From Actinomyces timonensis DSM 23838 (GTDB taxonomy: Bacteria; Actinomycetota; Actinomycetes; Actinomycetales; Actinomycetaceae), in contig NZ_JH806634.1 in NCBI RefSeq assembly GCF_000295095.1, positions 228,156-292,155 of the forward strand: 64,000 nt of DNA, in the 5' to 3' direction. Position numbers and translations under genes: made by a program. Under the pieces are notes generated by a model. That model did no database searches, was not told the origin of the DNA, and saw only the letters and a list, made by a program, of their open reading frames with translations. Shown one piece after another: positions 8,777 to 16,747 of this stretch (positions are counted from its first letter, which is position 1; each line of letters starts with the position of its first letter).

Positions 8777-10003
8777 GTGAAGGTTCTGGCGGACAAAGCG
8801 GTGCTGCTGGCCGGCGGGTCGCTGGTGCTGGCCGGCGTCGCCACCGGTGCTACTGCCAGTGCCAGTGTCAGTGCCACTGCCCCGGGTCCACTGGCCGTGT
8901 CCTGCCTGCTGCTCGCCGTCGTCCTGAGCGCGGTCGCCTCCGCCTGGGAGACGCGCGCGTGGGCCGCTCCCATCCCCCTGGTCACCCTGCTGATCGCCGC
9001 GCTCAGCCCGCTGGGACTGTCGGGAGCTCCGTTGGCCGCGTACGACGTCGTGCGCCGCCTCCGCCTCTCCACCGGCCACGGCGAGGGCGCCACCTCAACC
9101 GCTCCCGAGCAGAGCCCCGTCGCCGGGCCCCTCGACAGCCCCCTCGCCAGCCTCGACGCCGTCGTCGCCGTGGGCGCCGCCCTCTTGTCCGCCTCGACCC
9201 TCCGCTGGGCGGGCCAGGAGCTCGCGCTGACCGGCGTCCTCGCCTGCGCGGCGTCGCTTCTCGCGGTGCGCAGCGCGGATGAGCAGAGGCAGCGCGCCCG
9301 CCTGCTCGCCGCGCACGACGACCTGCGCGCCAAGATCCGCTTTCTGCGGGCCTCTCGCGCCGAGCTCGTCGAGGCCCAGGAGTACCAGGCGCGCGCCGCC
9401 ACACTCGCCGAGCGCACGCGCATCGCCCACGACATGCATGACACGGTCGGCCACCAGCTCACCCGGCTCCTGTTCCAGGTGCGCGCCCTGCAGACAGTCC
9501 ACGCGGGCGAGCCCCAGATGACCGGGGCGCTGGACGGCCTCGGCTCGGGGCTGGAGGAGTCCCTCAGCGCCATGCGCGCCTCCGTCCACGCGCTGTCCGA
9601 TGACGGCGTCGACCTCGCGGTCGCCCTCCACACCCTGGCCGCCTCCAGTCCCGTGCCCCGGGTCAACGTCGACTGCGAGGTGGAGGCGCCGCCGCCCGCG
9701 CCCGTGTCGCGCTGCATCGTCGCCGTCGTGCGCGAGGCCCTCACCAACGCGGCCCGCCACGGCCAGGCGGCCAGTGCCCGCGTGGCGGTCGCCGACTTCC
9801 CCGGCTTCTGGCGGGTGAGCGTGAGCAACGACGGCGGGGCGTCGGATCGCACGGGGATCGACGACGGCTCCGACGGCGAAGGTATGGGGCTGCGCTCGAT
9901 GCGCGAGCGGCTGCGCGCCCTGGGCGGTACGCTCCACGTGCAGCCGCGCCCGGTGTTCACGGTCACGGCGACGATCACGAAGAGCGGGAGGAGCGAGCCG
10001 TGA
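8777..10003 (+). CDS. NarL/DesK-type sensor histidine kinase
   Basis: The 408-residue protein has about five or six hydrophobic segments in residues 8-165 with almost no extracytoplasmic domain, which suggests it senses something in the membrane or through the neighbouring exporter. A coiled linker leads to the HisKA_3 motif ERTRIAHDMHDTVGHQ, with H221 the expected phosphoacceptor. REALTNAARHG and GMGLRSMRERLRALGG are the N and G boxes of the ATPase domain. GTG 8777 is chosen because it starts just before the first membrane segment; upstream codons read as non-conserved basic sequence. Its TGA overlaps the regulator GTG. Confidence 0.9.
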   Translation: MKVLADKAVLLAGGSLVLAGVATGATASASVSATAPGPLAVSCLLLAVVLSAVASAWETRAWAAPIPLVTLLIAALSPLGLSGAPLAAYDVVRRLRLSTGHGEGATSTAPEQSPVAGPLDSPLASLDAVVAVGAALLSASTLRWAGQELALTGVLACAASLLAVRSADEQRQRARLLAAHDDLRAKIRFLRASRAELVEAQEYQARAATLAERTRIAHDMHDTVGHQLTRLLFQVRALQTVHAGEPQMTGALDGLGSGLEESLSAMRASVHALSDDGVDLAVALHTLAASSPVPRVNVDCEVEAPPPAPVSRCIVAVVREALTNAARHGQAASARVAVADFPGFWRVSVSNDGGASDRTGIDDGSDGEGMGLRSMRERLRALGGTLHVQPRPVFTVTATITKSGRSEP

Positions 10004-10638
10004 GGGTCCTGGTGATCGACGACGACGCCCTCATCGCCCAGTCGCTGGCGACGATCCTCGGCGCGGAGCCCGACATCGACGTCGTCGGCACCGGCTCCAG
10101 CGGCGCCGAGGCGATTGAGCAGCATCGCGAGCTGGCCCCCGACGCGCTCCTCATGGACATACGCATGCCCGGCATGGATGGGCTCGCCGCCGCCGAGACG
10201 ATCCTGGCCGAGTCCCCCGGCGCGCGGATCGTCTTCCTGACCACCTTCGCCGACGACGACTACATCGTCCGCGCCCTGCGGATGGGCGCGCGCGGGTACC
10301 TCATCAAGCAGGACATCGCGCAGATCGCCCCCGCGCTGCGCAGCGTCATGGCGGGGGTGAGCGTCCTGGAGGGCCAGGTGCTGGAGCGCACCACGGTGCT
10401 GCGGGCGGGTGCCGACCGCGGGGAGCAGGTGCGCGCCCAGGCCTTCGCGCCCCTGACCGACAGGGAGTTCGAGGTGGTGCAGGGCGTGGCTGAGGCGCTG
10501 GACAACGAGGAGATCGCGGAGCGGCTCTTCATGAGCGTGGGCACCGTGCGCAACCACATCAGCTCGATCCTGGCCAAGCTGGGGCTGCGCAATCGCACGC
10601 AGATCGCCGTGCGCTACTACCGCGCCGAGGCCGGCTGA
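10000..10638 (+). CDS. NarL/LuxR-family response regulator
   Basis: The 212-residue regulator has a receiver domain with the acidic pocket D7-D8-D9, phosphoacceptor D53 in LLMDIRMPGMDG and K104-region YLIKQD. A LuxR-type helix-turn-helix follows (about residues 148-205, LTDREFEVVQ...AERLFMSVGTVRNHISSIL). It overlaps the kinase gene by four bases (GTGA), so the pair is co-translated. It most likely controls the divergent exporter operon and possibly itself. It ends two bases before copy B of the intergenic repeat. Confidence 0.94.
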   Translation: MRVLVIDDDALIAQSLATILGAEPDIDVVGTGSSGAEAIEQHRELAPDALLMDIRMPGMDGLAAAETILAESPGARIVFLTTFADDDYIVRALRMGARGYLIKQDIAQIAPALRSVMAGVSVLEGQVLERTTVLRAGADRGEQVRAQAFAPLTDREFEVVQGVAEALDNEEIAERLFMSVGTVRNHISSILAKLGLRNRTQIAVRYYRAEAG

Positions 10639-10639
10639 C

Positions 10640-10768
10640 GCCCGGGCCAACAGACGACGGCGGGGCGCGGGTGGCAGACCGCCCGCGCCCCGCTCGCGCG
10701 TCCTGAACCGGTCTCGCCGTGCTGTTCGCCCGGTTTCGCCGTGCTGTTCGCCCGGTCTCGCGGGTTAG
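10640..10768. repeat. 129-bp intergenic repeat, copy B, with terminator hairpin
   Basis: This is the second copy of the block at 5017-5146, in the same orientation. The hairpin is at 10660-10693 with one G-T wobble in the 15-bp stem, and the tandem 22-base units are at 10708-10729 and 10730-10751 with a partial third to 10760. It fills the junction between the converging response regulator and LCP genes. Together the two copies bracket the ABC/two-component module. Confidence 0.85.
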
Positions 10769-12306
10769 TTGGTGGAGGTCTCGACCTTGTTGAAGTCGGA
10801 GGAGGAGAGCTTGCCCTCGCGCAGCTTGGAGAAGAAGTCCGGCGCGGTGGTGTCCCTGAGCAGCACGGCCGCCCCGATGCCGCCCGGCTCGTAGTCGAGG
10901 GAGTCGATCGGCGGGGCGCCGGTGAGGCCGTCCGACGAGGCCGAGCGGAAGCCGAGGACCATCTGCCCGATATCCGTCAGGCCGGTGTCGTTATCGGCGG
11001 TGAGCACCTTCGTTCCCGCGTCCACCAGCTTGTCCTGGCGCGGCCAGCTGATGATGGTCTTGGCGGAGACCGCCTTGTCGACGACGGCGCTGATGACCGC
11101 GCGCTGGCGCAGGCCCCGGCCGATGTCCCCCGTGGGGTCCGACTTGCGCATGCGCGAGTACGCCAGGGCCTTCTCGCCGTCGACGTGCTGGCAGGTGCCC
11201 TTCGAGGTGTCCCAGACGAGCCCGGAGTCGGGGTCGTCGACGTCGTAGTCGAGGCAGACATCGACGCCGTCGACGGCGTCCACCGTCTCCTTGACGCCGG
11301 CCATCCCGACCTCCACATAGTGGTCGATCGTCAGGCCGCTGAGATCCTCGACGGTCTTGACCAGCAGCTTCGCGCCGCCATAGGAGTAGGCGGCGTTGAT
11401 CTTGTCCCCGCCGTAGCCCGGGATCTCCACATAGGTGTCGCGCGGCAGGGTCGTCAGGGAGGACTGGCCGTTGTTCTTGTGCAGCAGCATGATCGAGTCG
11501 GCGCGGGCGCCCTCGGTGCCGTCCTCGGCGACGCCGCCGTCGCCCCGGGCATCCGAGCCCACGATGAGCCAGGTCTCCCCGGCGGTGTCCTTCGCGCCGG
11601 ACAGGGCGTCCACCCGTCCGAGCTTGTCATCGACCTCATGGGCGAGCCAGGCCACCCGGCCCACGATGACCCCGAGCACGAGGATGATGACGAGGGCCGA
11701 CCAGCCCAGGACCCGGCGCCAGCGGCGGCGGCGAGGCTTGCCGCGCCCCGGGCCGAGGGGCTCGGGCCCTGAGGGGTATCCGGGTCCCATGGGGCCGCTC
11801 GGGCCAGTGGGGACCGCGCCCGGGAGGGGCTGGCCCTGCCAGTCGGCTGAGGAGGGGCCGTAGGACGCGGGGAAGGAGCCCGGGAAGCCGGAGGCCCCAG
11901 CGCCGTAGTCCTGGCCAGCGGGCGGGTACCCGGAGGGGAGGGCCTGCGTGGCATCGGGGGAGGGGCGCTGCGGCGCTGCGCCGAGGGGACGGGCCGACGA
12001 TCCGGGCCTGGCGTGGCTGCCTCCCACCGAGCCTCCCGCAGCGCCGCTGGCGGCTCCCGGCTGCGGGGGCGGCGTCGGGCGCTGGCGCGGGGTCGCCGTC
12101 GGCGCGGGGGGCGGGGCCTGCTGCCCCGACCGCCCCTGGCCGCCACCGGCCCCTCCGAGCACGCTGTGGCGCACGGGGGCCTCAGGGGCGGGTCTGGGGT
12201 CCGGCTGCTGGGCCTGCCTCACCGCTCGCGGCGGCCTCGGGGGCCGTGGCGCCCGTCCTCCTGAGCCCGGGGTGACGCTGGGAGGGAGATCGTCGCTTGA
12301 CGTCAT
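10765..12306 (-). CDS. LytR-CpsA-Psr family glycopolymer ligase
   Basis: LCP proteins transfer lipid-linked wall glycopolymers to peptidoglycan on the outer face of the membrane. This 513-residue member has an unusually long Pro/Gly-rich cytoplasmic region (about 1-190), one membrane segment (about 199-222) and an LCP domain with LPRDTYVEIPGYGGDKINAAYSYGG and the C-terminal arginine motif SRMRKSDPTGDIGRGLRQR, which hold the pyrophosphate and magnesium-binding residues. It lies 12 bases after the second LCP gene, and both are read leftward. The low-complexity tail could anchor it to other divisome or wall factors, but this is speculation. Confidence 0.92.
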   Translation of the reverse strand: MTSSDDLPPSVTPGSGGRAPRPPRPPRAVRQAQQPDPRPAPEAPVRHSVLGGAGGGQGRSGQQAPPPAPTATPRQRPTPPPQPGAASGAAGGSVGGSHARPGSSARPLGAAPQRPSPDATQALPSGYPPAGQDYGAGASGFPGSFPASYGPSSADWQGQPLPGAVPTGPSGPMGPGYPSGPEPLGPGRGKPRRRRWRRVLGWSALVIILVLGVIVGRVAWLAHEVDDKLGRVDALSGAKDTAGETWLIVGSDARGDGGVAEDGTEGARADSIMLLHKNNGQSSLTTLPRDTYVEIPGYGGDKINAAYSYGGAKLLVKTVEDLSGLTIDHYVEVGMAGVKETVDAVDGVDVCLDYDVDDPDSGLVWDTSKGTCQHVDGEKALAYSRMRKSDPTGDIGRGLRQRAVISAVVDKAVSAKTIISWPRQDKLVDAGTKVLTADNDTGLTDIGQMVLGFRSASSDGLTGAPPIDSLDYEPGGIGAAVLLRDTTAPDFFSKLREGKLSSSDFNKVETSTN

Positions 12307-12318
12307 AGGGCGTGCGCC

Positions 12319-13605
12319 TCACTTGCACTGGGCGGCAGGGTCGTTGGAGGGAGTCTCGGAGGCGGGCGCCTGTGAGGCAGGCGCGTCGCTGGGCTTGGCG
12401 GCGGGGGCCTGGGTCTTCTCCGCCGCGTCGGTCGAGGAGGGGTCCGTCGCCGCGGCGCCTGTGGAGTCGGGCGCCGGGGAGGCCGTGGAGCCATCCGCCT
12501 TGCCGCTCACCGAGTTGGTGGGCACGGCGGTGTCATTCTTGAGGGCCTTCCAGATCGGCTTGGCGTCATCGGTGGCCACGACGCGGTTGGCATCCGACTC
12601 GGCAGGCGCGTTGGGGACGGTGAGGAAGGTGATGTGGTCCATCCCGATCGACTGGATCGAGCTGGCCAGTCCCTGGAGGTTGTTGAGATCGCCGATCTTC
12701 TCCGAGGTGGTCAGCGCCCCCAGGGCGGTGCGGGCGAAGGAGTAGAGCTCGTTGGCGTTGGACAGGATGTTCTTGCTCTGGGCCGTGCGGATCATCGCGC
12801 CCATGAGGTTCTGCTGGTGCTGGATGCGCCCGATGTCCGAGCCGTTGCCGTAGCCGTGGCGGGCGCGCGCGTACTTGAGGCCATCGGTGCCGTTGAGGTG
12901 CTGGCAGCCGACGCTCAGGTGCAGCTGGGTGTAGTCCGGATCGTCGATCTCCTCGGAGACGTAGAGGTTGACGCCGCCCAGGGCGTCGACCATCGTCTCC
13001 AGGCCGTGGAAGTCGACGACCATGAACTCGTCGATGTTGACGCCGGTCATCTTCTCGACGGTGTTGATCGAGCAGGCGGCGCCGATGGCCAGCGCCGTCG
13101 CGTCCGTGCCCGTGCCGGCGCCGGTGGCGAAGGCGTTGTTGAACATGGTGTCCGACTGGGGCGCGGACTCGGTGTCGTCATAGGTCTTGCACTTGGGGAT
13201 GTCCACGAGGAGGTCGCGGGGGATGGAGACGACCTCCACGCGGGAGCGGTCCGCGGAGACGTGCATGATCATCGCCGTGTCCGAGCGGGCGACGGCGGTG
13301 TCGTCGCTGCCGTCGGAGCCATCGACGTTGTTGGCCCCGCTGCGGGTGTCCGTGCCCAGGACGAGGATGTTGAGCGCGTGGCCGTCGTAGGAGTCGCCGA
13401 TGGCGTCCGTGCGCGTGACGGAGCCGTCCAGGTAGCGGTCGATGTTGATGCGCGTGATCTGGCCCTGCAGGTCCATGTACGCGAAGCCCGCCGCCGAGGT
13501 GACGAACAGGGCGAGCGACAGGAACACCAAGCCGACCCGGCGGGCTGTTCGCCTCCCCAGGTCTTTGATCGAATGCCGTGCGTGTGGCTTCTCGATGTTG
13601 GGCAC
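12319..13605 (-). CDS. LytR-CpsA-Psr family glycopolymer ligase
   Basis: The second LCP ligase is 428 residues with a short cytoplasmic N-terminus, one membrane segment (about 24-44), an LCP domain with VVSIPRDLLVDIP and the arginine motif RARHGYGNGSDIGRIQHQQ, and an Ala/Ser/Pro-rich C-terminal tail of about 70 residues ending in a cysteine. GTG 13605 is supported by TAGACT six bases upstream. It probably heads a two-gene LCP operon and attaches the glycopolymer made by the genes to its right to peptidoglycan. Confidence 0.92.
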   Translation of the reverse strand: MPNIEKPHARHSIKDLGRRTARRVGLVFLSLALFVTSAAGFAYMDLQGQITRINIDRYLDGSVTRTDAIGDSYDGHALNILVLGTDTRSGANNVDGSDGSDDTAVARSDTAMIMHVSADRSRVEVVSIPRDLLVDIPKCKTYDDTESAPQSDTMFNNAFATGAGTGTDATALAIGAACSINTVEKMTGVNIDEFMVVDFHGLETMVDALGGVNLYVSEEIDDPDYTQLHLSVGCQHLNGTDGLKYARARHGYGNGSDIGRIQHQQNLMGAMIRTAQSKNILSNANELYSFARTALGALTTSEKIGDLNNLQGLASSIQSIGMDHITFLTVPNAPAESDANRVVATDDAKPIWKALKNDTAVPTNSVSGKADGSTASPAPDSTGAAATDPSSTDAAEKTQAPAAKPSDAPASQAPASETPSNDPAAQCK

Positions 13606-13611
13606 GCGTCG

Positions 13612-13617
13612 AGTCTA
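13612..13617 (-). promoter_or_regulatory. -10 box of a leaderless LCP-operon promoter
   Basis: Read leftward, TAGACT is followed by six bases and GTG 13605. The motif and spacing are the same as at galE. It is one of two divergent leaderless promoters in the 13606-13735 gap. Confidence 0.55.
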
Positions 13618-13722
13618 GAGAATCAGCCAAGCGAGGCCTAGCGCCGTGACGCCGTCGAGACATGATCTTCCTCAGGTCTGGATGACTGGCGTCACACCGC
13701 CTCGGCGGGGCCCCGTCTCGTC

Positions 13723-13728
13723 TAGGCT
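13723..13728 (+). promoter_or_regulatory. -10 box of a leaderless glycosyltransferase promoter
   Basis: TAGGCT with seven bases to GTG 13736 matches the leaderless spacing and helps choose that start over upstream in-frame codons. Confidence 0.5.
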
Positions 13729-13735
13729 CAACCCC

Positions 13736-14704
13736 GTGAAGGATCTCGTCCCCGCGCCCTCCGATCGGCTGGATCCGGCCGATGAGAACCGTCAGCCCGG
13801 CGTGTTGCCCGAGCCCGGCCAGGCCGCGCCCGAGCCCGGCAGCGGTCAGCCGGGCGCCCGGCCCGGACGCGTGCGCGTGGTGACTGTCGCCTACAACCCC
13901 GGGGACGAGCTCGAGCGCTTCCTCGTCTCCCTCGCGGACGCCACTTCCCGCGAGATGGCCGTCGTCATCGCCGACAACGGCGAGGAGCACGACGTCGTCG
14001 AGACCGTCGCCGCCGCGCATGGCGCCCGCGTCATCGGCGACGGCGTCAACCGGGGCTACGGCGGGGGCGCGAACCTCGCCGCCCAGGGCCTGGCGGAGGA
14101 CTGGATCGTCGTGGCCAATCCCGATCTCGTGTGGCGCCCGGGCAGCCTCGATGTCCTTATCGACGCCGCGATCGCCCACCCCGAGGCTGGCGCGCTCGGC
14201 CCCCGCCTCCTCAACGAGGACGGCACCGTCTACCCCTCCGGGCGCGCGCTGCCCTCGCTGACGGCGGGCACCGGCCACGCCCTCCTGGGGAGGGTCTGGC
14301 CCTCCAACCCCTTCTCCGCCCGCTACCACGGCGGCAATGAGGACGTCACGCACGCCGTCGGCTGGCTCTCAGGCGCCTGCCTCCTCCTGCCCGCCGACGT
14401 GTGGCGCGAGCTGGGCGGATTCGACGACGGCTACTTCATGTTCTTCGAGGACGTCGACCTCGGCGCGAGGGTCGGGGCCCTGGGGAAGGTCAACCTCCAG
14501 GTGCCCGAGGCTGTCGTCGTCCACGAGCAGGGCGCGAGCTGGAAGGCCCGCCCCGAGCGGATGATCCGCGCCCACCACGCCTCGGCGCGCCGCTACATGA
14601 GCGCCTCCCACCCGGCGCCCTGGCAGGCGCCGCTGCGCTGGGCCCTGTCCGGTGGCCTGCGCGCGCGCGAGGAGATCGCGGTGCGCGCCGCCCGGCGCGG
14701 CTGA
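13736..14704 (+). CDS. GT2 rhamnosyltransferase, WbbL-like
   Basis: The 322-residue family 2 transferase resembles WbbL, which adds L-rhamnose from dTDP-rhamnose to GlcNAc-diphospho-polyprenol, the linkage step for actinobacterial wall polymers. VTVAYNPGDELERFL opens the fold, ADNG and NPDLVW are the nucleotide-sugar and metal-binding motifs, and GWLSGACLLLPADVWRELGGFDDGYFMFFEDVDL-type sequence with F-F-E-D-V-D is characteristic of the WbbL/rhamnosyl branch. The first 45 residues are proline-rich. It converges on a DUF2304 gene, with a GC hairpin in between. Acceptor assignment is inference. Confidence 0.8.
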   Translation: MKDLVPAPSDRLDPADENRQPGVLPEPGQAAPEPGSGQPGARPGRVRVVTVAYNPGDELERFLVSLADATSREMAVVIADNGEEHDVVETVAAAHGARVIGDGVNRGYGGGANLAAQGLAEDWIVVANPDLVWRPGSLDVLIDAAIAHPEAGALGPRLLNEDGTVYPSGRALPSLTAGTGHALLGRVWPSNPFSARYHGGNEDVTHAVGWLSGACLLLPADVWRELGGFDDGYFMFFEDVDLGARVGALGKVNLQVPEAVVVHEQGASWKARPERMIRAHHASARRYMSASHPAPWQAPLRWALSGGLRAREEIAVRAARRG

Positions 14705-14743
14705 GCGCACTGAGCCTGCCGCCCTCCTGCCCTCAGAGGCGCG

Positions 14744-14761
14744 CCCGCCCTCAGGGGCGGG
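14744..14761. terminator. GC hairpin between converging genes
   Basis: CCCGCCC (14744-14750), TCAG loop and GGGCGGG (14755-14761) form a perfect 7-bp stem at the tail-to-tail junction. There is no T tract, as is common for high-GC actinobacterial terminators. It overlaps the stop of the leftward gene. Confidence 0.55.
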
Positions 14762-15119
14762 TCCGTCGTGCCTCGGCCGGGGGCTCCGGCGCGGCGTCGA
14801 TCGCGACGCGGCGCGCCAGCCGGGTGATCTGCCGCTCCAAGGAGGCCTTGCGGCGGAAGGAGGAGTGGACGTTGAGGAGGAAGGCGATGACGAGGGCGTA
14901 GAGGAGGAGGTCGGCGCCGCGGCCCACGCCGACGGCGTTGGCCACCTGGGTGGTCAGGCGGGGCAGGCTGATCGCGATGACCGCGAAGAGCACGAAGGTC
15001 AGGGTCAGGAGGCGCCGGCTGGCCTGGTGGCGCGCCCCGCCCGGGCTGCGCAGCATGGTCCAGCCGATCGCGACGACGGCGATGACGAGGATCGCCTGGA
15101 TGATGATCTGGGGGCTCAC
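14751..15119 (-). CDS. small membrane protein, DUF2304 (GacJ-like)
   Basis: The 122-residue protein has three hydrophobic segments (about 5-22, 38-55, 70-87) and a basic C-terminal tail with helical heptads (SFRRKASLERQITRLARR). This matches DUF2304. In the streptococcal group A carbohydrate cluster, GacJ of this family binds and stimulates GacI, the polyprenyl-phosphate GlcNAc synthase. Here it follows a GT2 of that type by 47 bases on the same strand, so a GacI/GacJ-like complex is a reasonable inference. GTG 15119 has AGGAG seven bases upstream. Confidence 0.8.
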   Translation of the reverse strand: MSPQIIIQAILVIAVVAIGWTMLRSPGGARHQASRRLLTLTFVLFAVIAISLPRLTTQVANAVGVGRGADLLLYALVIAFLLNVHSSFRRKASLERQITRLARRVAIDAAPEPPAEARRTRP

Positions 15120-15166
15120 TGGCTGCTCCTATGGATGGGCGGCGGGTGCGGGATGGCGATGGGCGC

Positions 15167-15871
15167 TCAGCTGAAGAGCAGGTCGACGAGGATGTTGATG
15201 GAGTTCCACAGCGACTGCCCCTTGGCCTTGGAGTAGTCGGTGTAGGTGATGGTCACGGGGTGCTCGCGCCAGGGCAGGCCGGTGGCGGCGAGCTGGCGGA
15301 TGATCTCCGAGGCGTGCGCCATGCGGTCCTGCTGCAGGCTGATCTGCTCGGCGGCGTCGCGCCGCAGCACCCTCAGCCCGTTGTGCGCGTCCGTCATCCG
15401 CATCCCCGAGGAGCGGGAGGAGGCCTTGGCTGCCAGCGCCAGCACGAGGCGCTTGGCCGGGCCCACGGGGGAGGGGCCCTCAAGGAAGCGGGAGCCGAGG
15501 ACGAAGCCGAGACCCTCGGCCCTGGCCGCCGCCACCATGGCCCTGGCGTCGTCGGGGGAGTGCTGGCCATCGGCGTCGAAGGTCACCATGTAGTCCGCGT
15601 TGGTCTTCTCCAGGACGTAGTCGATGCCGGTCTGCAGCGCGGCTCCCTGGCCCCGGTTGATCGGGTGGCGCACGACGATCGCCCCGGCGCGCTCGGCCTG
15701 CCGCGCGGAGGCGTCCTTCGAGCCGTCGTCGACGGCGACGACGTAGGGGAACACCTCGCGGGCCGACTCGATGACGTCGGCGACGACCTGGGCCTCGTTG
15801 TACAGCGGGATGACGAGCCAGGCGTCGGTCACCGGGGAGGAGTCCTGCCTAGCGGGTGCGGGGGTGCTCAC
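15167..15871 (-). CDS. DPM1/GacI-like GT2, polyprenyl-phosphate sugar synthase
   Basis: The 234-residue GT2 has VIPLYNEAQVVADVI, VAVDDGSKDAS and the DxD-type FDADGQHSPDD of dolichol-phosphate mannose synthase-like enzymes, which transfer a sugar from a nucleotide to polyprenyl phosphate. It lacks the C-terminal membrane helices of GtrB/ArnC; these would be supplied by the DUF2304 protein encoded just downstream. GTG 15871 is the first reasonable start; upstream codons read as low-quality basic sequence. The product could feed one of the GT-C proteins elsewhere in the window. The sugar is unknown. Confidence 0.83.
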   Translation of the reverse strand: MSTPAPARQDSSPVTDAWLVIPLYNEAQVVADVIESAREVFPYVVAVDDGSKDASARQAERAGAIVVRHPINRGQGAALQTGIDYVLEKTNADYMVTFDADGQHSPDDARAMVAAARAEGLGFVLGSRFLEGPSPVGPAKRLVLALAAKASSRSSGMRMTDAHNGLRVLRRDAAEQISLQQDRMAHASEIIRQLAATGLPWREHPVTITYTDYSKAKGQSLWNSINILVDLLFS

Positions 15872-16081
15872 TACGGCATTGTCGCACGCGCGCGCCGATC
15901 CGCCCCGCGGATGGGCCTCCCGCGAGCCGATCGTCGCAGGCCGTGGCCCCGGGGGCGGTACCATGGGGCGATGGTCGCGGCGCGACCTGGTCTGGCGCCG
16001 CGATCCCCTGCGGTCTCTGACCCGCCCATACCAACGACGGCGCCTGGCCGGGATGATTCCGCCGGGCAGCAAGGAGCCGCA

Positions 16082-16747
16082 ATGGCAGTCCGGATCGCCG
16101 AGTCAGCCGACGTGTCCCCCGAGGCCGTGATCGGCGAGGGGAGCAGCATCTGGCACCTCGCCCAGGTCCGCGAGCGCGCGGTGCTCGGCGCGGGCTGCGT
16201 CATCGGGCGCGGGGCGTACATCGGCGAGGGCGTGCGCATGGGGGACAACTGCAAGGTCCAGAACTACGCGCTCGTCTACGAGCCCGCCATCCTCGCCGAC
16301 GGCGTCTTCATCGGCCCCGCCGTCACGCTGACCAATGACCACTTCCCCCGCGCCGTCAACCCCGACGGCAGCCTCAAATCCGCCTCCGACTGGGAGCCCG
16401 TGGGCGTGACCATCGAGGAGGGCGCCTCCATCGGCGCGCGCGCCGTCTGCGTGGCACCGGTGACGATCGGCGCGTGGGCGACCGTCGCCGCGGGCGCCGT
16501 CGTCACCAAGGACGTCCCCCCGCACGCCCTCGTCGCGGGGGTGCCCGCTCGCCGCATCGGCTGGGTGGGCCGCGCGGGCGAGCCCCTCGAGCCCATTGAT
16601 GTCCCTGCGTCCGTCGAGTCCGTCGAGTCCGCTGAGTCCACTGGTCCTGCCGGGCCCGACGGCGATCCCGCCCCCAGGTGGCGCTGCCCCGCCACCGGTA
16701 CTGTCTACGAAGAGTCCGACACCACGATCCGAGAGGTCTCCCACTGA
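16082..16747 (+). CDS. left-handed beta-helix N-acetyltransferase, WbpD/WlbB-like
   Basis: The 221-residue protein is a hexapeptide-repeat acetyltransferase, with repeats such as IGRGAYIGEGVRMGDNCKVQ and VFIGPAVTLTND. Its family includes WbpD/WlbB, which acetylate the 3-amino group of UDP-GlcNAc(3NH2)A. NDHFPRA carries the conserved N-D/H motif near the acceptor site. It ends with an acidic-rich spacer and a short RCPATGTVYEE tail. AAGGAG precedes ATG 16082. It overlaps the aminotransferase gene by one base (TGATG), and the third partner follows, so the three-gene set supports the pathway assignment. Confidence 0.85.
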   Translation: MAVRIAESADVSPEAVIGEGSSIWHLAQVRERAVLGAGCVIGRGAYIGEGVRMGDNCKVQNYALVYEPAILADGVFIGPAVTLTNDHFPRAVNPDGSLKSASDWEPVGVTIEEGASIGARAVCVAPVTIGAWATVAAGAVVTKDVPPHALVAGVPARRIGWVGRAGEPLEPIDVPASVESVESAESTGPAGPDGDPAPRWRCPATGTVYEESDTTIREVSH

